Shown piece after piece: positions 53,832 through 63,068 of a DNA stretch of 64,000 bases. How positions within the stretch are numbered: the stretch's first letter is position 1; every line of letters starts with the position of its first letter. Origin of the DNA: Lewinellaceae bacterium (GTDB lineage: Bacteria; Bacteroidota; Bacteroidia; Chitinophagales; Saprospiraceae); contig JACJYP010000011.1 in NCBI GenBank assembly GCA_020636045.1, forward strand, positions 62,001 through 126,000, given 5' to 3'. Made by a program: the position numbers and the translations under genes. Under the pieces are notes generated by a model. The model made no database searches, was not told where the DNA came from, and saw nothing but the letters and a program-made list of their open reading frames with translations.

Positions 53832-56800
53832 TTACCGGATCAGGGTAATGTCGCCGGCGTATACTCTTGTCAATCCGTCGCGGAACAATACCTCGAAGTA
53901 GTAAACGTAAACGCCGGGTTGCATGGCTTTGCCCCTGTATTTGCCATCCCAGGCCGCATTTGTATCTTCCGGCATCACATGTTCCCTTGCAAATATCTCA
54001 TTGCCCCATCGGTCGAAGATCCGCATTTGCAGGATCTCGGCGATCTGCGTATCGCCAAATAACTGGAACAGATCGGAAATGCCGTCATCGTCAGGTTTGA
54101 AGATGTTCGGAATATACACCCGCCTCACGACATGCACTTCAATACGCAGCGACGCCGTAACGGGGCATCCATTCTCTGAAATGGCTACCAACTGATAGGT
54201 GGTGGTTTGCAATGGCGTGGCTATCGGCTGCCAGCAAACCGGGCAGTCCAGCGTAGAATCGGGTGTCCAGTAAAAGGTGTCGACGACAAAATTGGCAATG
54301 GGACTTAGCAGTATTTCCTCACCCGATTCGATGGAGATCTCGGGATCGGCGAAGCCGATGTCAAGCGGAAAGGCGGGGAGTAATGTCACTTCTGTCGTTG
54401 CCACACATCCGATACTGTCCTGCACCACCAATTGATACGTGCCGGGAAATACATTGAAAAATGTCGGCTGGTCCTGGAATTGCACATTATCGATCGCATA
54501 CAGATAAGGCGGCTGGCCGCCGCTGGTTTCTGCCGCGATCGTGCCGCTTTCTCCCGGGCAGAGCGGTGGAGTCGCCGTAGCGGTAATTTCCGGAGCGGGC
54601 AATACCGTTAATTGCAGTTCGACAATGCTGTCGCAGCCATTTGTTGTACTCAGTGTTTGCTGGTATGTGCCGCTGACAGAATACACCGAATCACCTACAG
54701 TAAAACTTGTTCCCATGCAAATCGCCTCATTCAGTTGGGTCATCGCCACGGGTATGACCGTCAAATTCAGCGTAACCGTACTGTCGCACCCGTTTGCTGA
54801 AATAAAGGTCTCCTGGTAAGTGCCCGATTGGTCGTATACACTGGCTCCCAGTGTAAATGTCTCTCCTTCACAAATACTCGCCTGTATTTCGCTGCCCAGT
54901 TCAGGCAGCACCGTCAATGCCAGTGTAACAACGCTGTCACATCCATTTGCCGCCGGAAATATCTCCTGGTAGGTGCCGCTTACGTTATATGTTGCGCTGC
55001 CAAGGGTATATGTCTCTCCGTCGCATATCACCGCCGACAGGTCGCTTTGAGACAACGGCAGCACCTGCAAATCGAGCGTCACGGTGCTGTCGCAACCGTT
55101 GGCCGCCGTGAATATTTCCTGATAAATGCCGCTTGTCGAGTACATGTTGTTCCCGAATGTATACGACATGCCTTCGCATATACTCTCGGCAATGCTGTTT
55201 TGTGCTACGGAAAGTACCGTCAGCGCAAGATTGACCGTGCTGTCGCAGCCCGCGACGCTGCTCAGTATTTCCTGGTAGTTGCCGCTGACTGTATAAGAGT
55301 TGCTACCAAGCATATAACTCGAGTCGCTGCAAATAGTCGCCGCAATATCGACCTCTACAGGCTGGTGGACGGTGAGATCGAGAAAAACGATGCTGTCGCA
55401 ACCCTCAGGCGTGATCAGAAAATTCTGGTAACTTCCGGTTTGATTGTAATTCGAATTGCCAACCGGGTAGGAATCGCCTTCGCAGATCGACGCAGTGATA
55501 TGATTTTCCAGGGGCGGCGTAACGGTGAGGTCTAAATTTACAATGCTGTCGCAGCCGGAAGGCGCTACCAGCAAAGCCTGATATTGGCCCGTAGAGGAGT
55601 AGGTGAAGTTGCCGACGTAGTAAGAAATGCCGCTGCAAATAGTGGCAGAGACGTTTTCCTCTACCGGCGGTAATACGGTCAGGTTGAGGTTGATAATGCT
55701 GTCGCAGCCGCCGGGCGACACCAGGATCGCCTGATACTGCCCCGTTGATGAATAGGTGAAATTGCCGACATAGTAAGAAATGCCGCTGCAGATCGTATCG
55801 GTAACATCCTGAACAATGGGCGCTACCGTCAAGTCGAGTACGATCATGCTGTCGCAGCAACCGCCAGTCGGTATGAATACCGTATCCCGTACGCTTTCCG
55901 TGTACTCGGTTCCAAAGAACGTGTAACTGCTTCCTGTACAGATGCTTACATCGAGCACGTTTGCTGTTGTTGAACATGGGCTGTATCTGGCGATGAATGC
56001 ATCGCTGCTGCCCGCGGCATTCAGTTGCGATGTGCCGGTACCGATATCGAAGTCGACATTGGCTTCAAAATAGCCGGTCAGATAAATGTTATTGTTGTGT
56101 AGCAACAGGTGCAATCCAAAATCATTGCTGCCGCTCCCGATGGGGTAGGCCCAGGAATAATTACCCGCAGCATCATAGCGAGCTAAAAAAATATCCAGCC
56201 CACCTGCTGAATTCAGGGTTGCGGTGCCCGGCCCCGGGTCGAAATCTGCGGCGCCATTGAAATAACCCGTCACATAGATATACCCGCAATCATCGACACT
56301 GAGCGAATTGCCCTGATCCGTGGCGTTTCCGCCCATACGATCGGCCCAGATGAGGTTGCCATTTGGGTCGTATGTTGCGAGAAATGCGTCCAGCCCTCCT
56401 GCCGAAACGAGGTTGCTGACCCCGGGCCCCGGATCAAAATCCACCGTGCCGCTAAAGAAGCCGGTAAGGCAAATATTACCCGTCGCCGTAAAGTCCAGGT
56501 CTTCTCCGTTCTCAATTGCATTGCTGCCGGCAGTAATCGTCCAGAGGTGATTTCCCGCCGCGTCGTATTTTGAAAGGAAAAGATCATCGGAGCCGGCTGA
56601 AACGCGCACATCCATACCGGGGCCTGGATCGAAGTCTACCGAACTTCCAAATCCGCCTGTTATATACACATTCCCGGTCGCATCCAAACGTACTGCCTGC
56701 CCACTGTCGTCATCTGTTCCGCCAACCGCATTTATCCACGCCAGATTGCCTGTCGCGTCGAAGCGGGCTGTGTAAATATCACTTCCGCCATTGGAAGTGC

Positions 56801-57404
56801 GCATGGCCATACCGGGTCCCGGATCAAAATCAACTGTGTTCTGATAAAAACCGGTCAGGGCGATATTTCCCGCGGCATCGGTGTCGATATAATATCCGAA
56901 ATCGCTTCCAATTCCGCCGAAACTGCGCGCCCACAACAAATTGCCGTTCCCGTCGAATGTGGCGAGGAAAACATCTTCCTGTCCATTGGAGACCAGATTG
57001 GTAACACCGGGACCCGGATCGAAGTCGATCGTTCCTGAAAAATGACCCGTCATGATGACCGTGCCGTTCGGCATGCCGGCGACGCTAAGGCCGACTTCGT
57101 TGAGAGCGCTTCCGAACGCATGCGCCCATATCAGTTGCCCTGTCGCGTCGTATTTTGCCAGGAAAATATCGCCGATACCATTGGAGACAAGATTCTGTAC
57201 GCCTGGGCCCGGATCGAAATCGGCAGTGCCTACAAACCGGCCCGTTGCATACACTTCATCATTGTCATCCACGTACACCGATTGGCTGGCATCGGCAGCG
57301 GTGCCGCCCATCGCGATCGCCCATTGCAGGTTTTGAGCAGAAAGCGGGAAAAAAAACAGAAGACCCGGCAGGGATGCCAGTAAAAACAGGATATATCTCT
57401 TCAT
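53832..57404 (-). CDS. T9SS-exported surface protein: seven-repeat propeller, nine cysteine-pair repeats, CHU domain
   Basis: A 1190-aa protein from the ATG at 57404; signal peptide ends near LSAQN. Residues 27-476 are seven SBBP-like propeller repeats with DFDPGPG at 62, 127, 192, 257, 322 and 387, and a variant DFDIGTG at 451 (spacing 65, last 64). Residues about 484-936 are nine repeats of 51 residues, each with two cysteines 28 apart and ending in CDS plus LTV. Two Ig-like segments follow (about 937-1092), then the type B sorting domain (YIPNIFKPDDDGISDLF, FDRWGNEIF, GDITLIR). It should be displayed on the surface; ligand unknown. Confidence 0.92.
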   Translation of the reverse strand: MKRYILFLLASLPGLLFFFPLSAQNLQWAIAMGGTAADASQSVYVDDNDEVYATGRFVGTADFDPGPGVQNLVSNGIGDIFLAKYDATGQLIWAHAFGSALNEVGLSVAGMPNGTVIMTGHFSGTIDFDPGPGVTNLVSNGQEDVFLATFDGNGNLLWARSFGGIGSDFGYYIDTDAAGNIALTGFYQNTVDFDPGPGMAMRTSNGGSDIYTARFDATGNLAWINAVGGTDDDSGQAVRLDATGNVYITGGFGSSVDFDPGPGMDVRVSAGSDDLFLSKYDAAGNHLWTITAGSNAIENGEDLDFTATGNICLTGFFSGTVDFDPGPGVSNLVSAGGLDAFLATYDPNGNLIWADRMGGNATDQGNSLSVDDCGYIYVTGYFNGAADFDPGPGTATLNSAGGLDIFLARYDAAGNYSWAYPIGSGSNDFGLHLLLHNNNIYLTGYFEANVDFDIGTGTSQLNAAGSSDAFIARYSPCSTTANVLDVSICTGSSYTFFGTEYTESVRDTVFIPTGGCCDSMIVLDLTVAPIVQDVTDTICSGISYYVGNFTYSSTGQYQAILVSPGGCDSIINLNLTVLPPVEENVSATICSGISYYVGNFTYSSTGQYQALLVAPSGCDSIVNLDLTVTPPLENHITASICEGDSYPVGNSNYNQTGSYQNFLITPEGCDSIVFLDLTVHQPVEVDIAATICSDSSYMLGSNSYTVSGNYQEILSSVAGCDSTVNLALTVLSVAQNSIAESICEGMSYTFGNNMYSTSGIYQEIFTAANGCDSTVTLDLQVLPLSQSDLSAVICDGETYTLGSATYNVSGTYQEIFPAANGCDSVVTLALTVLPELGSEIQASICEGETFTLGASVYDQSGTYQETFISANGCDSTVTLNLTVIPVAMTQLNEAICMGTSFTVGDSVYSVSGTYQQTLSTTNGCDSIVELQLTVLPAPEITATATPPLCPGESGTIAAETSGGQPPYLYAIDNVQFQDQPTFFNVFPGTYQLVVQDSIGCVATTEVTLLPAFPLDIGFADPEISIESGEEILLSPIANFVVDTFYWTPDSTLDCPVCWQPIATPLQTTTYQLVAISENGCPVTASLRIEVHVVRRVYIPNIFKPDDDGISDLFQLFGDTQIAEILQMRIFDRWGNEIFAREHVMPEDTNAAWDGKYRGKAMQPGVYVYYFEVLFRDGLTRVYAGDITLIR
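54597..55955 (-). repeat. Nine tandem 153-bp coding repeats (51-residue cysteine-pair module)
   Basis: First cysteines at residues 489, 539, 590, 641, 692, 743, 794, 845 and 896; second cysteines 28 residues after each. Consensus: ICxGxxYxxG, then SGxYQ, then GCDSxVxLxLTV. Repeats two and three are nearly identical in protein, so they are the most recent duplication; others have diverged at DNA level. Confidence 0.9.
55977..57326 (-). repeat. Seven tandem 195-bp coding repeats (65-residue propeller blades)
   Basis: Seven blades with a DFDPGPG loop spaced every 65 residues (the last 64 and altered to DFDIGTG). The pattern includes GN-x-Y-x-TG before the acidic loop and ATYDxxGNLxW after it. 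Confidence 0.88.
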
Positions 57405-57481
57405 GAACGAGCCTGTATTGATGAGAACGGGAAACAGGACGAAAGGCGGGATGAATGTCGGGGCGCCATAGCAGGCAAGAG

Positions 57482-57489
57482 CAAAAATA
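57482..57489 (-). promoter_or_regulatory. -7 promoter element (TATTTTTG) of the propeller-repeat gene
   Basis: An exact TAnnTTTG match on the minus strand, 77 bp before the ATG at 57404. It supports that start over the in-frame ATG at 57518, which would lie upstream of the promoter. Confidence 0.55.
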
Positions 57490-57549
57490 AGCGAAATATA
57501 CCGGAATCCCTTGCGCAAACTATTTCATTCGCCAAGCCCTTGCTTTTCC

Positions 57550-57557
57550 TAAATTTG
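57550..57557 (+). promoter_or_regulatory. -7 promoter element (TAAATTTG) of purB
   Basis: An exact TAnnTTTG match 54 bp before the ATG at 57612, divergent from the element at 57482. Confidence 0.65.
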
Positions 57558-57611
57558 CGCATCATCTGCCCGGCCGCCTTCCATTTTTTCATTGCTTAAA
57601 CATCTTCCCTG

Positions 57612-58943
57612 ATGCTGCTTGCCATTTCTCCGATTGACGGACGCTATGCCGACAAGACGAAGGAACTTGCTGATTATTTCAGCGAGTATGCCCTGATCCG
57701 TTATCGCGTATTTATTGAAATTCAATACTTTATCGCGCTTTGTCAGTACGGATTGCCACAATTGGAAAGTTTTGAGGAAGACAAAATAGATGACCTGAAC
57801 GCCATTTTTGAGAACTTCAGCCTGGCCGATGCCGAACAGATCAAAGCCATAGAGCGCACCACCAATCACGACGTAAAAGCGGTCGAGTATTTTCTGAAAG
57901 AGCGTTTCGATGCCCTTGAACTCGGCGAACTGCGCGAATTCGTGCATTTCGGGCTCACTTCGCAGGATATCAACAACACAGCGGTGCCGTTGACCGTCAA
58001 GTACACGCTGGAAGAAGTGTACTATCCTTTGCTCGGCGAACTGCGCAACCGCCTCGAACAATTGGCGCAGGACTGGGCGCGCGTACCCATGCTGGCGCGC
58101 ACGCACGGGCAACCGGCTTCGCCCACGCTGCTCGGCAAGGAGTTCGCCGTATTCGTCAGCCGCATCGATTTGCAACTCGCGTTGCTGCGGCAGGTGCCGC
58201 ACCGGGCCAAATTCGGCGGCGCGACGGGCAATTTCAACGCTCATTTCGCCGCGTATCCCGACTACAACTGGCAGCAGTTCGGCGACGACTTCATCCGTGA
58301 GTTCCTGGGGCTGGAACGCTCGAGCCCTACCACACAGATTGAACACTACGACTGCATGGCCGCGCAATTCCAGGCCATATCGCGCATCAATACCATCCTG
58401 ATCGATTTCTGCCGCGATGTATGGACCTATGTATCCATGGAGTATTTCCGCCAGAAAACGGTAAAAGACGAAATCGGCTCCTCCGCTATGCCACACAAGG
58501 TAAATCCCATCGATTTTGAAAATGCGGAAGGCAATCTGGGGCTTGCGAATGCCCTTTTTCAGCACCTGGCGGAGAAACTGCCTGTCAGCCGCCTGCAGCG
58601 CGACCTTACAGACTCTACGGTATTACGTAACATAGGCGTGCCGCTGGGGCACACGCTGATCGCGTTTAAATCCATTCTGAAAGGACTTGGCAAACTGCTC
58701 CTGAATGAAGGGCAATTGTACGACGATCTTGAAGACAACTGGATGGTAGTAGCGGAAGGAATTCAGGTAATTCTTCGCAGGGAAGGCTACCCGCAACCAT
58801 ACGAGGCGCTCAAGGCCCTGACCCGCGGCCGCGCCCTGGTGACCCGCGAGGTATTACACGAATTCATCGACGGACTGGAGGTGTCCGATGAAGTGAAGGA
58901 AGAACTGAAGGCTTTGACACCGCATAATTATGTTGGGGGGTGA
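57612..58943 (+). CDS. purB: Adenylosuccinate lyase
   Basis: A 443-aa enzyme cleaving adenylosuccinate and SAICAR in purine synthesis. The opening LLAISPIDGRYADKT, the active-site TTNHDVKAVEYFL, and the fumarase/lyase signature SSAMPHKVNPIDFE are those of the longer E. coli-type PurB. TSQDINNTAVP and RTHGQPASPT supply further catalytic contacts. A single gene with its own promoter and a terminator after it. Confidence 0.97.
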   Translation: MLLAISPIDGRYADKTKELADYFSEYALIRYRVFIEIQYFIALCQYGLPQLESFEEDKIDDLNAIFENFSLADAEQIKAIERTTNHDVKAVEYFLKERFDALELGELREFVHFGLTSQDINNTAVPLTVKYTLEEVYYPLLGELRNRLEQLAQDWARVPMLARTHGQPASPTLLGKEFAVFVSRIDLQLALLRQVPHRAKFGGATGNFNAHFAAYPDYNWQQFGDDFIREFLGLERSSPTTQIEHYDCMAAQFQAISRINTILIDFCRDVWTYVSMEYFRQKTVKDEIGSSAMPHKVNPIDFENAEGNLGLANALFQHLAEKLPVSRLQRDLTDSTVLRNIGVPLGHTLIAFKSILKGLGKLLLNEGQLYDDLEDNWMVVAEGIQVILRREGYPQPYEALKALTRGRALVTREVLHEFIDGLEVSDEVKEELKALTPHNYVGG

Positions 58944-58955
58944 GAATGTGCCTTT

Positions 58956-59003
58956 ATAAAACACAAGGGATAGAGCGGTTCAGCTCCATCCCTTGTGTTT
59001 TAT
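58956..59003. terminator. Long bidirectional terminator between purB and the anchor-B gene
   Basis: A perfect 16-bp stem (58956-58971 with 58988-59003) and a 16-nt loop that can pair further (GAGC with GCTC). The arms end in AT-rich runs, giving T-tracts on both strands. It lies 12 bp after the purB stop and 17 bp before the stop of the minus-strand gene. Confidence 0.88.
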
Positions 59004-59020
59004 ACTGATCCTGTTTTTCG

Positions 59021-61444
59021 TCACTGCTTCACCATCCGCACAGGCGCCCCCTGCCGTTCAGGGCTGCGCAATTGTGCAATATACACGCCCGGCGTCCAGT
59101 TGTCTCCGCAGGTTTCCAGCCCTTTTTCTGCATTTAGTGCCTTTGAATAGACAAGTTGCCCAAGCATATTGCGCACCTCCAGCACGGCGCCGGAAGTGCC
59201 GGGCCACTCGTATTGCAGTGTAAAACTGCTGTGAGAAGGGTTGGGCGATACAAAGATCGACGCTGCCGGATCGTATGGGCTGCTGGTGCCCGACACAAAA
59301 CCCATCGGCTCGACGCGAAATACATCCACGCCGGCCTCTACAAGGTGACCCGGATCTGCATCGGTTGCGATAAACTGAATTCGTACATCATCAGACAGGG
59401 TTGCAAAATAATCCTTCAGATGAATGTCACCCGACGGCCTCCAGGTACTTTGCGACTGGGTTTCACTGAAAATAGTAGCGCTCATGCCGTTGCTCACGGC
59501 GCGTACTTCAAAATTGTCATTGGGCGGGGTGCCGGCGCCTCCGCTGTTGAAAAACCAGTACTGGAAAGAAACGACGGCATCTGTGTAATCCGAAAGGTCC
59601 ATCTTCGGCGAAGTAAGGGTGACGGAGCCATTGTCGACATCATCTGCGCCGGCATCGATACCGTTATTGCCGGTCACATAGCACAGGTTGTTGTCGTCGA
59701 GCGGCGAATCAGCGGCAGGGTTGCTGAAGTTTCCGGCAAACTGCGTACCCACCGGATCGGCGCGTTCCCACAGTCCCGCAGTGGCAGTGGCCTGGCTTGT
59801 CCAGTTCAGGTCGCTGATAAAATCGTCGAAATAGCCGGGAGTCAGTTGGAACGTCTGAACGTCGGCGCCTGAAAAGGTGGAAGATTCGGGCAGATAGCCC
59901 CAGGTAGTGGCCGTGATCTTGTAATTGCCAGGATTCAAGCATGGGCGCTCGTACAGGCCGTTGGCATCTGTGTACAAGATTATGGTCTCGTTAGGGCCTT
60001 CCAGCACGATCGTGGCGTTTTCCAGCGGCGTATTGCTGTTTTTGTCCGTCACAGCACCGCTCACATCAAAGGTAGATAGCGGCTCAAGCGTTACCTCCAG
60101 TTCCGTTACCAGTGCGGTGGCGAGGCTGATGTCGATGGTTTGGCTGATATAACCCGCTTTGCTGATGGTGACCTTGAAATCGCCGGGCTCTATCTGGCCT
60201 GTTTTGAACACGCCGTCGAAGCGGCTCGTTGTATTGATCCAGGGGTTGCTGCTGTTCACTTCAATGCTGGCATCCATAAGCGGTTGGTCGTTGCAGCTGT
60301 TTTTTACCACGCCTTCCAGGTAGCAGGCCCGCACATATGTGGGCGTCATGACGAAAAGTTTGCCGTTGCCGCCGTTATCCGAAGGAATATTGGAAGCAAC
60401 CACAGTGCCGGATGGCAAAAAGGGATACACTCCCCAGCACCCGTCGAACGACTGCCCCGAACCGGGCCAGGTATCGTACCATCCCGTGATCACGAGGTTG
60501 TCAGGGCGATGTGCGTCGGTGATCACCACGCCGTCGGTATACCACGATGTGATCGCCCAGTCGTTGAGCACGTGTGTATTATGTCCGATTGACCCCAGGC
60601 CGTTGTTGGGAGAACAGCGATCCAGTTCCTTGATATCCTGCGGATCGCTGATGTCGTAGGAAGTCACAAAGGAAGGTGCGTTCTTTTTCTCATCCGTTGT
60701 GAGTATATAATTGTGGTTGCTCAGCAACCAGGAGTTATGGGTAAAATTGCCGGGCGTGTGTACCGTTCCCAGCAGCTGGGGATTTGATTTATCACTCATA
60801 TCCGTAATGGACAACAAACCGGTATTGATATGACATGCGTACAGCGTATCGTTCTCCGCATAGCCGTCATGCACATAGTTGAGCGCGCTGAAATTTCCGA
60901 CGTAGACCGGATTGTAGGGATCTGTATTAAGATCGAATACTACTGCGCCGCCGTTAAAAAGTTGCGAGCCGGTTGGCGTGCCGCAGCCATATGCGTAAAG
61001 GAATCCCTTTTTTGTATCGATGTGAAGGGCATGGATCGAGTTAAGTTGTCCGGCAATGGCACCGTCGCCCGTGTAGTGTTTGTAAGTCACGTTCGAATCG
61101 GGCAGCATGCTCAGGTCCACGATCTGGATGCCCTGACCGCCTTCGGTCGTTACATAAGCATAATGATCGTATGTCTTGATCTCTTTCCACAAACTGTTGG
61201 GACCGGGTATCTGTTTGATCCTGACCGGATTATCGGGGTTGGTGACCTCTACGATGATCAGGCCTTTGGAACCGCCCACAAGGGCATACTCACGACCATT
61301 CTGTGCATAGCCGCAGATGTTGGCGAGTGTTTGGCCCGGAAACTCCATCGAAGCACGAAACTGGAGGTTGAAATCCTGGGCAAAAGCGTGTGTGGTGGTC
61401 AGCAGGAGCGCCGACCACAGCATGCGTGATAACACGTTTTTCAT
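59021..61444 (-). CDS. Choice-of-anchor B (LVIVD-repeat) protein with T9SS type A sorting domain
   Basis: About 807 aa from the ATG at 61444 (MKNVLSRMLWSAL); signal peptide ends near AFAQD. Residues about 20-390 form a beta-propeller of LVIVD-type repeats (GGSKGLIIVEVTNPDNPV, TEGGQGIQIVDLS). Two carboxypeptidase-regulatory-like beta domains follow (about 395-545), then a MAM/jellyroll-like domain (about 550-715) and a type A sorting domain at the end (VFVSPNPSHSSFTLQY, NMLGQLVYSK, WTPGVYIAQL). It should be secreted by the T9SS and cell-attached. No enzymatic motif is obvious. Confidence 0.88.
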   Translation of the reverse strand: MKNVLSRMLWSALLLTTTHAFAQDFNLQFRASMEFPGQTLANICGYAQNGREYALVGGSKGLIIVEVTNPDNPVRIKQIPGPNSLWKEIKTYDHYAYVTTEGGQGIQIVDLSMLPDSNVTYKHYTGDGAIAGQLNSIHALHIDTKKGFLYAYGCGTPTGSQLFNGGAVVFDLNTDPYNPVYVGNFSALNYVHDGYAENDTLYACHINTGLLSITDMSDKSNPQLLGTVHTPGNFTHNSWLLSNHNYILTTDEKKNAPSFVTSYDISDPQDIKELDRCSPNNGLGSIGHNTHVLNDWAITSWYTDGVVITDAHRPDNLVITGWYDTWPGSGQSFDGCWGVYPFLPSGTVVASNIPSDNGGNGKLFVMTPTYVRACYLEGVVKNSCNDQPLMDASIEVNSSNPWINTTSRFDGVFKTGQIEPGDFKVTISKAGYISQTIDISLATALVTELEVTLEPLSTFDVSGAVTDKNSNTPLENATIVLEGPNETIILYTDANGLYERPCLNPGNYKITATTWGYLPESSTFSGADVQTFQLTPGYFDDFISDLNWTSQATATAGLWERADPVGTQFAGNFSNPAADSPLDDNNLCYVTGNNGIDAGADDVDNGSVTLTSPKMDLSDYTDAVVSFQYWFFNSGGAGTPPNDNFEVRAVSNGMSATIFSETQSQSTWRPSGDIHLKDYFATLSDDVRIQFIATDADPGHLVEAGVDVFRVEPMGFVSGTSSPYDPAASIFVSPNPSHSSFTLQYEWPGTSGAVLEVRNMLGQLVYSKALNAEKGLETCGDNWTPGVYIAQLRSPERQGAPVRMVKQ

Positions 61445-61527
61445 GAATTGGATAGCAGATTGAAAACTTAGCAAATAACACAGTCATTGTATCCGGAAAT
61501 CGCCGGGAGGCTTCCGGACAGCGGGCA

Positions 61528-61535
61528 CAAAAGTA
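61528..61535 (-). promoter_or_regulatory. -7 promoter element (TACTTTTG)
   Basis: An exact TAnnTTTG match on the minus strand between the thioesterase stop and the anchor-B gene, 83 bp before the ATG at 61444. Confidence 0.55.
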
Positions 61536-61557
61536 GACAGCGCCCGGTTGGCCTTCG

Positions 61558-61992
61558 TCATCTCCTCGCCACAATAGCGACTGTGAGTCGGCTAATGCAC
61601 GACATATGGCCTTTTTCGTCGCGGATTTCGATCTGCCAGACGTGCATTTGCCTGCCGATCCGTATCGGGCGGCAGGTGCCGGTCACCGATCCACCTTCCC
61701 CGACACTCTTCAGATGGTTGGCGTTGATCTCGACTCCGACGGCCGTCTGGCTCGCCAGGTCGTCGATGCACAGCGTGCTGGCAACACTGCCCAGGGTTTC
61801 GGCCAGCGCAACGCTGGCGCCGCCGTGTAAAATGCGATACGGTTGTACCGTATTTTTGTCGGCCGGCATGGTTGCGGATAAATAATCGTCCCCAACTTCT
61901 GTAAAAACGATACCCAAAGCCTCGGCCATGGTATCGTTATTCAGCGCGTTCAGCCCTTCAAGCGTCGCTTCCTGTTTCCAGATTTTAGACAT
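61558..61992 (-). CDS. PaaI/MenI-like hotdog-fold acyl-CoA thioesterase
   Basis: A 144-aa thioesterase from the ATG at 61992 (MSKIWKQ). The HGG motif and following helix read RILHGGASVALAETLGSVAS, typical for the family; the upstream MPADKNTVQPY segment positions the catalytic loop. Size fits 1,4-dihydroxy-2-naphthoyl-CoA hydrolase (menaquinone synthesis) or a phenylacetyl-CoA-type thioesterase; substrate cannot be decided. An ATG at 62043 would add 17 residues inside the upstream transporter gene. It is probably co-transcribed with that transporter. Confidence 0.88.
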   Translation of the reverse strand: MSKIWKQEATLEGLNALNNDTMAEALGIVFTEVGDDYLSATMPADKNTVQPYRILHGGASVALAETLGSVASTLCIDDLASQTAVGVEINANHLKSVGEGGSVTGTCRPIRIGRQMHVWQIEIRDEKGHMSCISRLTVAIVARR

Positions 61993-62020
61993 GTTTCCCA
62001 AGTTGAGTAAGTAACCGGAT

Positions 62021-62944
62021 CTATCCGTTTTCAGCGTCGTCATCGTCCATGACCGCCGGCGTTGAGCGTACGCCGTTCATTTTGTTGGCCCGGTAGGCAA
62101 ACAGGCAGGCCGTCCAGAACGAATACAGCGAATATACAAGCGCGGGCTTGACCATCGCCTGATTGGCGAGCAAATTGTTGGCGATCAGGAATGCCAGTGT
62201 GGTGTTCTGCACGCCGCTTTCCATCGCGGCCGTGATCCTCGAACTATGCGGCAGGCCCATAAACTTCATGAAAAAGTAACCGAAAAAAAGGCAAAAGGCA
62301 TTCTGGATCAGCGCAACCGGGGTGATCACGAGCAGATCGCTCCACTTCAGACCCGCCCCGCCGTGGCTCTCACCGGCAAACATCTTGATCGCGAACACGG
62401 TGCCCAGCAGGGCCAGCATGACGTATTTTGCCGGCTTGTTGATCTTGCTGGCAAAAACCGGAAAATTGTGCCTGACAAACAGGCCGATAGACGCCGGTAT
62501 GATGGTGATGAAAAATATCTGGCTCACCGTATCCCAAAACGGAAGGTGCAGTTCAGTCTCCCGTCCCAGAAATACGCGAAGCCCGAGATTTACCACGACA
62601 GGAATGGAAAACAGTGTCAGGAAACTGTTTACGGCGGTCAGTGAGAGGGAAAGGGCTACGTTGCCGCGCCAGAGGTATGTCAGGAACCCCGACGTGGCTC
62701 CACCTGGGCTTGCCGCCAGGATGATGAACCCCACTTTGTACACATCTGGTATGGGTGCAAGCAGGCCGATCGCAAATGCAATAATGGGCAATCCGATCAT
62801 CTGGGCGCCTAATGCCGTAAAAAACGCACGCGGGTGGCGCACGATCTGTACGAAATCGGCGGAATGAAGCGACAACCCAACGCCGAACATCACCAGGCCC
62901 AATACGGTACTGACGGTTAAATCAACAACTTCGGTGGCAGCCAA
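62021..62944 (-). CDS. Bile acid:sodium symporter (BASS)-family transporter
   Basis: A 307-aa inner-membrane transporter with about nine or ten hydrophobic segments. Family signature areas are ASPGGATSGFLTYLWRGNVA and GVQNTTLAFLIANNLL. Sodium-coupled uptake of an organic anion is expected; despite the family name, bacterial members also carry pyruvate, pantothenate precursors or other acids. It has its own promoter motif 21 bp upstream and is followed by the thioesterase gene. Confidence 0.92.
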   Translation of the reverse strand: MAATEVVDLTVSTVLGLVMFGVGLSLHSADFVQIVRHPRAFFTALGAQMIGLPIIAFAIGLLAPIPDVYKVGFIILAASPGGATSGFLTYLWRGNVALSLSLTAVNSFLTLFSIPVVVNLGLRVFLGRETELHLPFWDTVSQIFFITIIPASIGLFVRHNFPVFASKINKPAKYVMLALLGTVFAIKMFAGESHGGAGLKWSDLLVITPVALIQNAFCLFFGYFFMKFMGLPHSSRITAAMESGVQNTTLAFLIANNLLANQAMVKPALVYSLYSFWTACLFAYRANKMNGVRSTPAVMDDDDAENG

Positions 62945-62965
62945 AGGGGAATGTTTTTAATGCCG

Positions 62966-62973
62966 CAAACTTA
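62966..62973 (-). promoter_or_regulatory. -7 promoter element (TAAGTTTG)
   Basis: An exact TAnnTTTG match on the minus strand, 21 bp before the ATG at 62944. Confidence 0.6.
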
Positions 62974-63068
62974 AGCGAAAACCTGACAACAGGGGACGGC
63001 TCAGAATTGAATAAAAACCTAATGTGGCGGCGACGCCACTTCAATGAAGTTAAAAGCGTAAAAAGTCA

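Noticed and set aside
54597..55955. Regular 153-bp periodicity resembling a CRISPR-like or satellite array
   Set aside because: The repeats are in frame, diverged at DNA level, lack short identical repeat units with unique spacers, and encode a conserved protein module.
57549..58565. Minus-strand open frame of 338 codons
   Set aside because: It is antisense to purB, which carries all lyase signatures.
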